From Ardenticatenaceae bacterium (GTDB taxonomy: Bacteria; Chloroflexota; Anaerolineae; Promineifilales; Promineifilaceae): a stretch of 64,000 nt of DNA. Below the pieces are notes generated by a model, which ran no database searches, had not been told where the DNA came from, and was given only the letters and a program-made list of their open reading frames with translations. The DNA lies in the NCBI GenBank assembly GCA_020634395.1, contig JACKBU010000004.1:186001-250000 (forward strand). Direction: 5' to 3'. Made by a program: the position numbers and the translations under genes. Of the stretch, positions 8,552-18,008 are shown piece by piece; within the stretch, counting starts at the first letter, position 1; each line of letters starts with the position of its first letter.

Positions 8552-8831
8552 GGCGGTGGGCTGCGAAACGGCCGTCAGCCCATCAGCAGCGATTCATAAC
8601 AGTAAAAAGTAATTGGTTCCCGCACAACCGGAGGTGCACCAGCGGTTGCCACTGTCGGAGATGGCCGTTGTAGACGCGTTGCCCAACCGGGAGGTGAGGT
8701 GGGGGAAAACGACGCATCCGGTTTGTTGTTGAATTCGACGTTGACAGTGTGAATTACCAGTAAGAATAAGGCCAGGGAATGTATTTGCAATAATGGAAAG
8801 ATGGTAACACACGGAGGGGTATACGGCAACA

Positions 8832-8874
8832 GGAACGGCCGTTCCTTGCTGTGGGAATGGGGAACGGCCGTTCC
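8832..8874. repeat. Two 14-bp palindromes GGAACGGCCGTTCC
   Basis: Identical 14-base palindromes occupy 8832-8845 and 8861-8874, separated by 15 bases. Each contains the ACGGCCGT core and the pair could form one large cruciform. Confidence 0.85.
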
Positions 8875-8932
8875 TGCGGCACACTGTTCATTAACAACTT
8901 TTCAGACGCGCGGGTTGGCGGTGGTGGGCGGT

Positions 8933-10030
8933 TTAGCTGTGGTTGTCGTTGTCATTGTCGTTGTCGTTGTCGTTATGGTTTTCGTTGTCATTATCGTTGT
9001 GGTTATCGTCGCCATTCTCATTGTCATTGTCGTTGTGGTTGTCGTCGCCATTGTCATTGCTGTTGTCGTTGCTGTTGTCGTTGTTATCGTCGCTAGGCGG
9101 TGGCGGCGTGTTGGTAAGGGTGGGGGTGGGAACGGCCGTATCTGTGGGCGTGAGTGTCGGCGTAACCGGCGTAGCCGTCGGCGTGGGCGTCAGGGTTGCC
9201 GTGGGGGTACGGGTAATCGTGGGTGAAGGCGTGGTGCTGGTGGTGAGAGTGGGCGTCGGTGTGAGAGTAACGGTGAGCGAAGGGGTGCTGGTGGGCACGG
9301 CCGTATCCGTGGCTGTGGCCGTTGGCGTGGCCGTCACAAGCGGGGCGCCTCCCTCCGGGATGAAGATGGTCAGGGCTACCAGACTGCCCTGCCGGACGCT
9401 GCCGGTGATCATGGCCAGCAGGCCCACTTCCGGGCGGCCCTCCACTGCGGTGGAAGCCGTGAGGCGTATCGGGATGCCGGCAACCTGCCAGGTCTCATCG
9501 GCAATCGACTCGATTGGACCTTCGAAGGTCACGCGCGCGGCACTCTCGCCAGAATCCAGTAGCGCCATGACTTCTTGCCGCCGTCTTTCTTTGTAGGACT
9601 CAATCAATTCCAGTTTGCGTTCCGCGCTGGCTGTGGTTTCCAGGCGGACCACTTCGGTGAAGCGTTTGAAGCTGTAGAGGGCGTCGCCGGGCACAGCGCT
9701 GGCGGACACAGGGGTTAACACGGCCGTGATCAGAAAGAGCAGCATAACCAGGCCAAGAACAGGGGTCAGGATGCGCTGCCAGCGCCACCAGACGACACCG
9801 GTTTTTTGCGGGCGCATGGCTTCGGCCTGGGCCAGAAAGGCCTGTTGGGAACGCGTCTGGGCGTCCAGCGAAGGCTGCAGGTTGAGATCGTTGAGCAGGA
9901 AGGCGGTTTCGAGTAACGGCCGTAACTGCTCTGCCTGCTGGGGATACCGGCGTAAAATTTCCGCCAGCGTTTCGCCACGCTCCAGCGCATCCAGGCATTC
10001 GATGAGGGTGCTTTCCAAATCCGTGTTCAT
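8933..10030 (-). CDS. DUF5667-type membrane protein, likely anti-sigma partner, with Asn/Asp-rich tail
   Basis: The 365-residue protein has a short helical N-terminal region resembling zinc-less anti-sigma modules (LIECLDALERGETLAEILRRYP), one membrane helix near residues 88-112, then PGDALYSFKRFTE, the hallmark of DUF5667. A small beta domain with GPIESIADETWQV follows (DUF5666-like). A TPT-rich linker leads to a tail of about 50 residues made almost only of N, D, H, E and G. The ATG overlaps the sigma factor stop as ATGA, so the two are translationally coupled. By position it probably holds the sigma factor at the membrane; that role is inference. Confidence 0.78.
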   Translation of the reverse strand: MNTDLESTLIECLDALERGETLAEILRRYPQQAEQLRPLLETAFLLNDLNLQPSLDAQTRSQQAFLAQAEAMRPQKTGVVWWRWQRILTPVLGLVMLLFLITAVLTPVSASAVPGDALYSFKRFTEVVRLETTASAERKLELIESYKERRRQEVMALLDSGESAARVTFEGPIESIADETWQVAGIPIRLTASTAVEGRPEVGLLAMITGSVRQGSLVALTIFIPEGGAPLVTATPTATATDTAVPTSTPSLTVTLTPTPTLTTSTTPSPTITRTPTATLTPTPTATPVTPTLTPTDTAVPTPTLTNTPPPPSDDNNDNSNDNSNDNGDDNHNDNDNENGDDNHNDNDNENHNDNDNDNDNDNHS

Positions 10031-10572
10031 TCCTTCGCTCTTCCCGGCATTAGCCGGCGCGCCAGTGCCGCCACGGCGCGTGCTTGCAGCATCTTGATGG
10101 AGCCTTCTGATTTGTCCATCACCTGCGCAGTTTCCTGGATCGACATGCCAAACCCAAAGCGCAAAGCAAGCGTATTTTGCTGATCTTCTGTTAATTCCGT
10201 CACGGCCTCACGAAGCGCCTCTTTTGAGAGGATGTTTTCGATTCGTTCGTCCGCCATCTCTTGTTGAGCCGGCACACTCTCATCCAACTCTGTTTGCGGA
10301 TAACGATAGTGCTGGCGATAATGATCGTTAACGACTCGGGAAGCTACGGCAAACAACCACCCCTTTAACGTGTTGCGCGGCGCCGTATGGTCACGCAGCG
10401 CACTCAGCAGACGAATGAACACATCGCTGGTAAGATCTTCGGCCAGGGCGTGATCGTTGACGCGCATGAGGATATAACGAAATAATGGCGCATAGTAAAG
10501 GTTATGGATTTCTGTCAGCGCGTCAGGATCTAATGAACGGGCCCGATCTAGCAAAAGTAATTCGTCTTGCAC
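10027..10572 (-). CDS. RNA polymerase sigma factor, ECF family
   Basis: Region 2 is visible as HNLYYAPLFRYILMRVNDHALAED with LTSDVFIRLL, and region 4 as LTEDQQNTLALRFG with a helix-turn-helix MSIQETAQVMDKSEGSIKMLQARA. I chose GTG 10572, which gives 181 residues (VQDELLLLD...), the normal ECF size, with GGAG 11 bases upstream. An upstream TTG at 10689 would add an unlikely Cys/His/Pro-rich extension. It is coupled by ATGA overlap to the membrane protein that follows, the usual sigma/anti-sigma layout. The regulon cannot be read from this window. Confidence 0.88.
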   Translation of the reverse strand: MQDELLLLDRARSLDPDALTEIHNLYYAPLFRYILMRVNDHALAEDLTSDVFIRLLSALRDHTAPRNTLKGWLFAVASRVVNDHYRQHYRYPQTELDESVPAQQEMADERIENILSKEALREAVTELTEDQQNTLALRFGFGMSIQETAQVMDKSEGSIKMLQARAVAALARRLMPGRAKE

Positions 10573-11061
10573 GTAGCGTTTTTTCTCCGCATGGGAATAG
10601 GTGGATGCAGGTAATCCACAGGCCAGGTTTGTGGCAGGCCACGGATTACCCGAGCGGTGGCTTATTATAACGCACTTGTCAAGGTACATCAGAATTGATA
10701 GAGGGTCTGGCTGTTGCCATTCTCGTTCCCGTTTTTTCCGTCAGTGCTGGCACTGCTAAACGGCCGTTTCCCTCGCCTGGTGCTGTGCCTGCGCATGCAG
10801 CTCCTCAAAGGAGCAGCGGCTAGATTTCTGGTTCCGATACGGCCGTTATACACACCAGACCACAGCATCCAGGCTTAGGAAAAAACAGCTACCAATGATT
10901 TTGGAGTGGTAGTTCTTGCCACGGACATTACTCCTTGTTCGATAAGGTTTTACAAGTACAAGCGCTTTGCTTATACAGTCGCCAGGAGGGTCCCAAAAGT
11001 AACGGTTGGCACAAAATGTGGCAGAAAGATCTACGGGGGAAAGCCGGCCTCACAGCCGGGG
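10573..11061. other. Spacer upstream of the sigma factor gene, no gene recognised
   Basis: About 490 bases between the sigma factor start and the end of the GT-C-like gene. It contains a TATAAT on the minus strand (10669-10664) and a TTGACA (10682-10677), but these are only seven bases apart and do not make a standard promoter. Two ACGGCCGT copies are present. The small open frames here have no homology that I recognise. Confidence 0.5.
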
Positions 11062-12582
11062 TTAGTGAACGGCAAAAACAACGGCATCATCATCCCGGTA
11101 GATTTCCTCCAAACCGGGATCGTTAGCCGCTTTCCGCAAAAAGTTGTCGTGGTTCAGGTCCGAAAAAACGAATGCGCTGCCAAACTGCGCTTTGATAAAC
11201 TCGCTGGGGTGCTCAACCTTACCCTGTGTCACCTCCACCCATTTTTCATACAACTCGGCGTCATACAGCTCTGTATAGGTGGGATCTAATCCGGCAGTAT
11301 AGACGGCGTCGGTGTTGTAAAAAAAGAGACGGGTAAAGTCGTCCCAGTCGGTTTGGAAGATCCGATCGCCGGGCTGCGAGTGGGCGCGCAGCCACAAAGC
11401 GGCAGCAGCGTACTGGTCGGCTGGCTTGGAGCCGCTCAGGTCGCGGCGGGCAGCCGCCACCGTCTGGATCAATGGATAAGCCAGGATCAGCAGCATGAGG
11501 AGAGGCGTCAGGCGGAAAAAGAAGGGACGTTTGCTGCCAGACAACCAGCCCTCAATGACCGGCGCGAGGCTGAGCGCGGCGAAGATCAGGGCAAATGCCG
11601 GGAAGTATTCCACGAAACGGCGCGAGCGCAAGAGGAGGAACGCAAAAAAAACGGCCGTACCCAATACAACCAGCGTGGCCGTGTTCATGCGCTTGTTTTG
11701 CAGGCCCAGGCCCACAATGCCCAGCGCAAACAACGTCAGGGCAAAGCCAGAATTCCGCAGCAGTGTGTCGGTTTGGTAAGGATACCACTCGTTGCCCACC
11801 TTCGTGGCCGATTCGCTGATTTTGGGCAGCAGGTGGTTGGCAATAAAGGTGACGTCCTGCGGGAAGTAGGGGTTTATCAATACGCCCAGAACCATGCCCG
11901 CGGCCGGATAAAGCAGCGCTTGCCAGACAAAGCGTTTCTCCAGCAGCGCTACGGCCGTCACATAAATCGCGGCCAGCACCAGCAGCAGCGGAAAGGCATC
12001 GTACAGCCACACGTAGACAAAGCCCAACGGCAGCAGCAGATGATAGCGGCCTTTGAGCAGCCAGTGCAGCCCCAGCGCCAGCACCAGCAAAGATGCGGCC
12101 TGCGCCCGGGGCATGCTCATGCGGTAGAGGAAGGCAGAGGAAACGGCCGTTAATCCCAGCGCCCACACCGCCGCATAGCGCACTCCTTGTCCACGCAGCA
12201 GCCACCAGATCGCCAAAAAAGCCAACGACGGCAGTAATATGCTGGCCAGCTTGGCGGCCAGCGTCAGGCCTGCGCCACCATCAACCAGCGGGTCGGGGGC
12301 GGCGGCCGCAAACAGCGCCAGATAAACGTGGTACAGCAGGTGATGGTCGTAGAAGGAATCGGGGTTGAGGATAGTTTGCGGCAGCCAGGGGAAACCGGGC
12401 TTCAGCCCTTCGCGGCTGATAAGCCAGCCCATTTTGATGTGATAGTAGCCGTCATTACCCACCAGGGCAGAGGTGCCAAACTGAACGTAGGCAAAGAGCG
12501 CTATAAAAACAACCAGCAGAATACCGGCCTCAGCTATGAGGCGGTAACTGGGGCGCTTGCGAACACTGTGTCTCGTCGTCAA
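11062..12582 (-). CDS. Polytopic membrane protein with GT-C glycosyltransferase-like fold
   Basis: The 506-residue protein has about ten to eleven membrane helices followed by a soluble C-terminal domain (about 390-506). After the first helix comes VGNDGYYHIKMGWL, an acidic loop of the kind that binds metal and lipid-phosphate sugar in GT-C enzymes such as STT3 and ArnT. The C-terminal part (DRIFQTDWDDFTRLFFYN) resembles the periplasmic or extracellular domain of such transferases. It probably glycosylates a surface polymer or protein. It is monocistronic as far as can be seen, between VanW and the sigma factor gene. Confidence 0.7.
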   Translation of the reverse strand: MTTRHSVRKRPSYRLIAEAGILLVVFIALFAYVQFGTSALVGNDGYYHIKMGWLISREGLKPGFPWLPQTILNPDSFYDHHLLYHVYLALFAAAAPDPLVDGGAGLTLAAKLASILLPSLAFLAIWWLLRGQGVRYAAVWALGLTAVSSAFLYRMSMPRAQAASLLVLALGLHWLLKGRYHLLLPLGFVYVWLYDAFPLLLVLAAIYVTAVALLEKRFVWQALLYPAAGMVLGVLINPYFPQDVTFIANHLLPKISESATKVGNEWYPYQTDTLLRNSGFALTLFALGIVGLGLQNKRMNTATLVVLGTAVFFAFLLLRSRRFVEYFPAFALIFAALSLAPVIEGWLSGSKRPFFFRLTPLLMLLILAYPLIQTVAAARRDLSGSKPADQYAAAALWLRAHSQPGDRIFQTDWDDFTRLFFYNTDAVYTAGLDPTYTELYDAELYEKWVEVTQGKVEHPSEFIKAQFGSAFVFSDLNHDNFLRKAANDPGLEEIYRDDDAVVFAVH

Positions 12583-12747
12583 AGTGATCCTTTGGGTCTC
12601 GGCATTTGTAAGTCGCCAAAGGAGCGCAAAAGTAACGAAACCAGGCGAGACGGCCTACGAATCTCCGCAGTTCAAAGTTCCTGCCACGCATTTCCCACCG
12701 AATGGGTGGCCTTCATGCCAGATTTAGACTGCCGAACCTTTGCAGAC

Positions 12748-14634
12748 TTATTCTTTGGGCACTTTGGAATAATCGTACGGCTCCACGCCGGGGCCGTAAT
12801 GGTAGGTGTTGGGGTAGGGGATGTAGTGACTGGCGAAAGTGCGTTCTTCGATCACTTCATCGTCGGCATTTTTCACGATACGGGTCACGTAAACGTCGGC
12901 GCCTTCGGTGGCCCAGTCAATTTGTTTGACAGTCCCTTCCGGCAGGTCCGGGTCATATTCCCAGCGATCCTGGTCAGTACCGGGCACCTCGGTGACATTT
13001 TCAAAGACCGGGCCTTCTTTTTCGATGGTGCGACCCATGCTGGTGGAGTAAAACTTGAAAGTCAATGCTTCATTTTCGGCGCTGTAATAATTTTCGATGA
13101 GCAGATGGTAAGGTGTGTTGTTGATAAATTTCAGGTCTACGATGGGCGAATAGATGGTGGCGTCCATACCCGGCCCTTCGCCATCGTTGTAATAGCTCAG
13201 CCAGTAGCCATGTTCCAGGCGGCTGACGATGGGGAAACCGGCCCAAAACGCGGTCTGGTACATGGTGGTGGATACCTGGCATACACCGCCGCCCACGCCT
13301 TTAATCGTTTGCCCGCCGACAATAATCAGGCCTTCGCTGTAGCCATCGGCTTCGCTGATGCTGCCCAGGTATTTGTTGAAGGAAAATTCCTCGTATGGGG
13401 CGATGACGATGCCGTAGAAATTGGCGGCAGCACGCGCGATGTTGTGCTTACGTTCGTCGGAAGAGCCGTAGAACCAGGTCACTTTTTCGCTAATCAGTTC
13501 GGTGATGCCCAGTTCTTCGGCGGTGGCATTGGAATTGACGAGCGGCTCGATGTCTTTAACGATCAGAGGGACCGAGCGGTTGGGTGTGTTGACCTGTTCC
13601 ATGAAGTGCTGCATGGTGGCGTCCAGGTCCAGTTCACGGCCGTTGACGTGCGGCGCGACGAGTACCAACTGCTTGGTATCGTCGTCAAAATAAAAACGGG
13701 CATTAACCGGCGCGCGGTGGAGTTCGTCGGCGTACTGCGAAAGCCAGTAGCGCACAGCGTTTTCATCCACCAGCAGTTTGGGCTGCTGGGAGCCGTCCGC
13801 CGCCACCGTCATTTCCACGCGTACCCACTGCGCCAACTGCTCGGGCGTCAGTTGAATTTCGCCTAAATCGACGTCGTCCAGCGGTTCCGGCAGGTAAAAG
13901 TTAATGGGGTTGTAGATAGCCTGCTGAATTTGCACGGCCGTTTCACCACCATCATTCACCTGCGGCCGTGTCTCTACAATCGGCAGTGTCACCTGCACCG
14001 GGCGGAACTCAGTCAGGGGAGCCAGTAAGTTTTCGCGCACGGTGGCCGTATCCAGGCGGCGGCCAACCTGGCTGGGAACGTAGGCAGCCGCCCCGTTCTC
14101 ATAAGAAAAGGCCGCGTCTACGGCCGGACGGTCAATCTCCGTAGCCAGGGCCGCCAATGACTGCTCTAACTGCCCTTCATCCAACACGATGGTGGGCGCA
14201 AGGGTCTGGCCGAAATACCAGGCGGTAAACATCTCGCGGAACTGGCGGAAAGGTCCACCTTGCCGTCCCACGTTGAACGCTTCTTTGACCATGCGATCCA
14301 CATCCGGCGCAGCACCCAATTCGGCTGCTGACCGGGACCAGGTCTGGTCAGTCGCCGGGTCGGTGAAGGTAATGACGTCTTCCTGGGCGTAAGCCAGCGC
14401 GCTGCTGAGCGCTGCTTTGGCTTCGGCCTCAGTCATCTGGCTCAGGTCTACACCCAGCAGAGATACCCCTGTGTAGATGCGATCACGGTGCTGGCTCTGG
14501 TAAGTCGCCACGTTAAAGGCCAGAACCAGCGTAACGATTACCAGCGCCGATAAGGGGGCGACCAAAAAATAACTTAGATTGCGGTTGATACGGCCGTTTT
14601 CCGGTGACGGCCGTCCGGGTGCAGTTGCTTGCAT
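12748..14634 (-). CDS. VanW family surface protein with peptidoglycan-binding domains
   Basis: The 628-residue protein has one membrane helix near residues 22-45 and is otherwise extracellular. Two PG-binding-4 type modules occupy about 55-190 and 220-360. The VanW domain follows (about 400-540), with the conserved GGVCQVSTTMYQTAF and YSPIVDLKFINNTPYHLLIE motifs. A beta domain closes the protein. VanW-type proteins are associated with the cell wall; the name comes from vanB clusters but a resistance role is not implied. The start ATG 14634 has AGAGGATCT before it. It is divergent from the acetyltransferase at 14819. Confidence 0.92.
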   Translation of the reverse strand: MQATAPGRPSPENGRINRNLSYFLVAPLSALVIVTLVLAFNVATYQSQHRDRIYTGVSLLGVDLSQMTEAEAKAALSSALAYAQEDVITFTDPATDQTWSRSAAELGAAPDVDRMVKEAFNVGRQGGPFRQFREMFTAWYFGQTLAPTIVLDEGQLEQSLAALATEIDRPAVDAAFSYENGAAAYVPSQVGRRLDTATVRENLLAPLTEFRPVQVTLPIVETRPQVNDGGETAVQIQQAIYNPINFYLPEPLDDVDLGEIQLTPEQLAQWVRVEMTVAADGSQQPKLLVDENAVRYWLSQYADELHRAPVNARFYFDDDTKQLVLVAPHVNGRELDLDATMQHFMEQVNTPNRSVPLIVKDIEPLVNSNATAEELGITELISEKVTWFYGSSDERKHNIARAAANFYGIVIAPYEEFSFNKYLGSISEADGYSEGLIIVGGQTIKGVGGGVCQVSTTMYQTAFWAGFPIVSRLEHGYWLSYYNDGEGPGMDATIYSPIVDLKFINNTPYHLLIENYYSAENEALTFKFYSTSMGRTIEKEGPVFENVTEVPGTDQDRWEYDPDLPEGTVKQIDWATEGADVYVTRIVKNADDEVIEERTFASHYIPYPNTYHYGPGVEPYDYSKVPKE

Positions 14635-14818
14635 AGATCCTCTTCTAACTCAGCCAAATTCGCCCGCGCATTATAACATGGCCCACCCTTTGCCCCATGG
14701 GGTGACCGTCGATCTTAAGCAGAAACTAAGGCAAGCGTAGGGCAAACGGTGGGAGTATACTAACAAATTAAGGCGATAATGGCCTGAGAGGAAAACGGCA
14801 GCACAAGAGGCGAGACCC

Positions 14819-15697
14819 ATGAACCGACCAACTATTCAGATTTTAGGACCGGACGATGAAGCCGCGCTGGAAGCGTTTTTACAGCCCCGGCTGGAATCCT
14901 CGTTGTTTTTGCTGGGTAACATGCGCGTGGCCGGGCTGGCCGATCACGGCCGTCCTTATCAGGGAACCTACGCCGCCGCTTTTGTCGATGGGGTCATCGC
15001 CGGGGTGGCCGCGCTGTTTTGGAACGGCATGCTCGTGGTGCAAGCGCCGGAACATCTGGAGGCGTGCTGGCGCACGGCCGTTGCCCAGGCCAAACGGCCG
15101 TTACAAGGGCTGATCGGGCCGGCGGCCCAGGTGCAGGCCGTCAAAAATAGCCTGGCGCTCGACGCCGCAGCCATCCGGATGGATGAGGTGGAGTATCTCT
15201 ACAGCCTCAAGCTGGACGACATGATCGTGCCGGAAATGCTGCAAATGGGCGTCTGGCAGGGGCGACGCGCCACGTCTGAGGATTTGGAGCGGCAAACCGC
15301 CTGGCGGGTGGCTTACATGATGGAAGAGATGAACGAAGCCGACACGACAGAGTTATGGCAGCGCGCCGGGCAAAGCGTACAGCACGCCGTCAATGCCGAT
15401 CGCTTGTGGCTGCTGCAGGTAGACGGCCGTGTCGTTGCCAGCAGCGGGTTCAACGCAGCTATCGCCGAGGCGGTGCAGGTGGGCGGCGTCTACACCCCAC
15501 CGGAATGGCGCAGTCGTGGTTACGGCCGGGCTGTGGTGGCTGCCTCTCTTCTGGACGCCCGCGCCGAGGGCGTGACAACGGGCATTTTATTTACCGGCGT
15601 CGACAATGTACCGGCCCAAAAAGCTTACGAGGCCCTCGGTTTCCGCCGTATCGGCGATTATCGCATTCTCTATCTGCATGAACCGCTCCAGCTATGA
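14819..15697 (+). CDS. GNAT family N-acetyltransferase
   Basis: At 292 residues this is a two-part GNAT protein. The C-terminal half carries the acetyl-CoA binding region: VGGVYTPPEWRSRGYGRAVVAASLLDA (motif A) and NVPAQKAYEALGFRRIGDYRILY (motif B). The N-terminal half is a diverged GNAT-like fold. The substrate is unknown. Its stop codon overlaps the start of the response regulator gene (ATGA at 15694-15697), so it belongs to the same operon as the two-component system and may be made in response to the same signal. Confidence 0.88.
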   Translation: MNRPTIQILGPDDEAALEAFLQPRLESSLFLLGNMRVAGLADHGRPYQGTYAAAFVDGVIAGVAALFWNGMLVVQAPEHLEACWRTAVAQAKRPLQGLIGPAAQVQAVKNSLALDAAAIRMDEVEYLYSLKLDDMIVPEMLQMGVWQGRRATSEDLERQTAWRVAYMMEEMNEADTTELWQRAGQSVQHAVNADRLWLLQVDGRVVASSGFNAAIAEAVQVGGVYTPPEWRSRGYGRAVVAASLLDARAEGVTTGILFTGVDNVPAQKAYEALGFRRIGDYRILYLHEPLQL

Positions 15698-16428
15698 CCC
15701 GGTCGGCCAGTTCTCTACCTCTGCCCCACATTCTGCTCGTCGACGACGAGACGGCCATCACCGAAAACCTGGCTCCTTTGCTGGCGCGTGCTGGCTTTCG
15801 GGTGACGACGGCTGGCGACGGCCGTGCCGCGCTGCAGTTGGCACAAAATCAGCACCCAGACCTGATCGTCATGGATGTATTGATGCCGCAGCTAGACGGC
15901 CGTGCCGCCCTGCGCCGCCTGCGCCAGTCTGGCGACTGGACGCCCATCATTCTGCTGACCCAGGTGGGCGAGGCTGTCGAGCGGGCTATGGCTTTGGAAG
16001 AGGGCGCCGACGATTACCTGAACAAACCGTTTGATCCGCATGAACTGGTGGCCCGCATTCGCGCTGTGCTGCGCCGGGCAAGGCCGGGGCAGCCCCCGCT
16101 GGCTGCCGCCTGGAAGCTGGCCTGTGGTCCGCTGACTGTCGATCGCCGGGCGCGCCGCGCCTATCTCGACGAAGCAGAATTAACCCTGACGCCCAAAGCG
16201 CTGGCCCTGCTGGAATATCTCATCACCCATCCCGATGAACTGGTCAGCCGCGACCGGCTGCTGGACGCCGTCTGGGGCTGGGATTATCCGGCCGGCACGC
16301 GGGCGGTGGATACGCGCATCGCCGAACTGCGCCGCGCGCTGGGCGACGACCCCGTGGAGCCGCAGTATATTGAAACGGTGCCGGGACAGGGCTATCGCTT
16401 TGTCGGACAGGTGGAGGCGGGCCGGTGA
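15694..16428 (+). CDS. Response regulator, OmpR/PhoB family
   Basis: The 244-residue protein has a receiver domain with the acidic pair D17-D18, phospho-acceptor D61 (LIVMDVLMP) and the conserved Lys in YLNKPFDP. A winged-helix DNA-binding domain covers about 135-240 (LTPKALALLEYLITHPDELVSRDRLLDAVWG, then RAVDTRIAELRRALG). The start overlaps the stop of the acetyltransferase gene, and its end overlaps the kinase start (GTGA). The downstream kinase is its evident partner. Targets are unknown. Confidence 0.96.
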   Translation: MTRSASSLPLPHILLVDDETAITENLAPLLARAGFRVTTAGDGRAALQLAQNQHPDLIVMDVLMPQLDGRAALRRLRQSGDWTPIILLTQVGEAVERAMALEEGADDYLNKPFDPHELVARIRAVLRRARPGQPPLAAAWKLACGPLTVDRRARRAYLDEAELTLTPKALALLEYLITHPDELVSRDRLLDAVWGWDYPAGTRAVDTRIAELRRALGDDPVEPQYIETVPGQGYRFVGQVEAGR

Positions 16429-17345
16429 ACAATCGCCGCCGATCATCCTGGCGCTGGCTGCTGCCTCTGGCCCCTTTGCTGGCCGGTGCCGGTCTGAGCC
16501 TGCTGCTGTACAGTCTGGCCGACCGCAACCCGACGGTGTACCTCAGCGGCCAGTTGAGCGCTGTGGCTTTTGCCCTGGGCGTGTTCCTGGCGCTGCTGCT
16601 GGCAGTGGGTCTGGCAATTGGGGATTGGGCGGCGCGGCGGGCGGAAACGGCCGTGTCCCAAGCCGCCGCCCAGGACCGCCGCCGCTTTTTGCGCCGCCTG
16701 GACCATGAGCTGAAGAATCCGCTGACGGCGATATTGGCCGGGCTGGCCAATGTCTCCGCGGCGGAGGATGACGATGCGCGGGCGACGGCCGTGCACAGCG
16801 TGACCACTCAGGTACAGCGCCTGCGCCAGCTCGTGGCCGACTTGCGCAAGCTGGCTGATCTGGAAACCCGCGAACTGGAATATGCACCGGTCAATCTGGC
16901 CGCTCTCCTGGAGGACGTTTTTGCCCTGGCCCAGGCCCAGCCGGAAGCAGACCAGCGCACGCTCGTCGTATCTATTCCCCGCGCGCCCTGGCCGCTGCCG
17001 ACTATTTCTGGCGATCGGGATTTGCTGTTCCTGGCGGTTTACAATGTGCTGGACAACGCTCTCAAGTTTACCCAGACGGGCGATACCATCGAGCTGCGCG
17101 CGGCTGAAGATGACAGCCGGGTGCTCATTGAAGTGGGCGATACCGGGCCGGGCATTGACCCCGCGGACCTGGAGCACGTGTGGGATGAGCTTTACCGGGG
17201 AGAGGGGGCGCGAGGCTTTCCGGGCAGCGGCCTGGGTCTGGCGTTGGCGCGGGCGATTGTGCTGCGGCATGGCGGGCAAACGGCCGTGCGCAGCCGTCCG
17301 GGGCAGGGTACGTTGGTCAGTTTGCGGCTGCCGGTGCGCCGCTAA
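16425..17345 (+). CDS. Sensor histidine kinase, partner of the adjacent response regulator
   Basis: The 306-residue kinase starts with GTG at 16425, overlapping the regulator stop. Two membrane helices (about 8-28 and 42-64) are joined by only a short loop, so it has almost no extracellular sensor; signals may be sensed in the membrane. H94 in DHELKNPLTAI is the phospho-acceptor. The ATPase domain shows LFLAVYNVLDNALKF, DTGPGIDP and GSGLGLALARAIV. The stop codon overlaps by four bases the stop of the convergent HD gene on the other strand. Confidence 0.95.
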   Translation: MNNRRRSSWRWLLPLAPLLAGAGLSLLLYSLADRNPTVYLSGQLSAVAFALGVFLALLLAVGLAIGDWAARRAETAVSQAAAQDRRRFLRRLDHELKNPLTAILAGLANVSAAEDDDARATAVHSVTTQVQRLRQLVADLRKLADLETRELEYAPVNLAALLEDVFALAQAQPEADQRTLVVSIPRAPWPLPTISGDRDLLFLAVYNVLDNALKFTQTGDTIELRAAEDDSRVLIEVGDTGPGIDPADLEHVWDELYRGEGARGFPGSGLGLALARAIVLRHGGQTAVRSRPGQGTLVSLRLPVRR

Positions 17346-17998
17346 GGGGTGAGTGAAGCGCCAATTTCGCCCGCCAGCTGGGTTAAAAAGCTGTGCATGA
17401 ACGCTGTGCGGCGCTCGGCTTCCTGGCGGCCCACGGCCGTTTGCATGGTTCCGGCCAGTTTCAGCAGCTTGGTGTAGAAGTGGTCCAGCGTGGCCACAGC
17501 ATCATCGGGCGGCCGGTGAGCGCAGAACGGATCGTCGGGATAGTATAACGGCCGTTGCAGCGCCCCGCCGACCATAAAGGTGCGGGCCATGCCCACGGCC
17601 CCCAAAGCGTCCAGGCGGTCAGCGTCTTGCACCACTTTGGCCTCGATGGTTTGCGGCGGGATGCCAGCGGAGAAGCTGTGGGCTTCGATGGCGTGGGCAA
17701 TGGCCTCCAGGTATTGGCTGGGGTAGTGGGCGCGGCGGAGGAAGACAACGGCCGTTTCCGCCGCCAGGCGCGATGCCTGGGCGCGCAAGGGCGAATCCTT
17801 CAGCACAATGACACAATCATGGAGCCAAGCCGCCGGGATGACGACAGCCTGGTCGGCGCCTTCCAACGTGGCAATTTGCCGGGCATTGTGTACAACGCGG
17901 GCCACGTGGGCCTGATCGTGGGCGGCGTCGGCGGCTGCCTGCTCCTGCAGAAAGGCCAGGAAGCGCGGTTCCCAGTCGGTCCAGTTGATAGAAGTCAT
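17342..17998 (-). CDS. HD domain phosphohydrolase (YedJ/YpgQ-like)
   Basis: The 218-residue protein has the metal-binding HD signature: HDQAHVARVVHNA near residue 25, AAWLHD near 60, HSF near 110 and the distal D in QDADRLDALGAVG. This matches the YedJ/YpgQ group, some of which hydrolyse nucleoside triphosphates. I chose ATG 17998 (MTSINW), with GAGGAG upstream, rather than the longer frame. It follows endonuclease III by ten bases in the same direction, which suggests a nucleotide-quality or DNA repair context, though that is inference. Confidence 0.88.
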   Translation of the reverse strand: MTSINWTDWEPRFLAFLQEQAAADAAHDQAHVARVVHNARQIATLEGADQAVVIPAAWLHDCVIVLKDSPLRAQASRLAAETAVVFLRRAHYPSQYLEAIAHAIEAHSFSAGIPPQTIEAKVVQDADRLDALGAVGMARTFMVGGALQRPLYYPDDPFCAHRPPDDAVATLDHFYTKLLKLAGTMQTAVGRQEAERRTAFMHSFLTQLAGEIGASLTP

Positions 17999-18008
17999 GG
18001 TTTGCTCC

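Larger units (their letters stand above)
8434..8932. other. Spacer without a convincing gene
   Basis: This 499-base gap separates the end of the DUF5667 gene from the start of the PIN-TRAM gene. It holds one strong hairpin with a T-rich flank (8521-8551) and two ACGGCCGT palindromes with extended arms (8832-8874). Minus-strand open frames at 8575-8884 have no ribosome binding site and low-complexity composition, so I do not call them. Confidence 0.6.

Noticed and set aside
8575..8884. Two overlapping minus-strand small frames in the spacer
   Set aside because: No ribosome binding site, no family resemblance, and the terminator at 8521-8551 explains the spacer.
10664..10682. TTGACA and TATAAT before the sigma factor gene as a promoter
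   Set aside because: Only seven bases separate them, far below the usual 16 to 18.
12328..13866. Plus-strand frame of 512 codons opposite the VanW gene
   Set aside because: Antisense shadow of VanW, which has clear family motifs.
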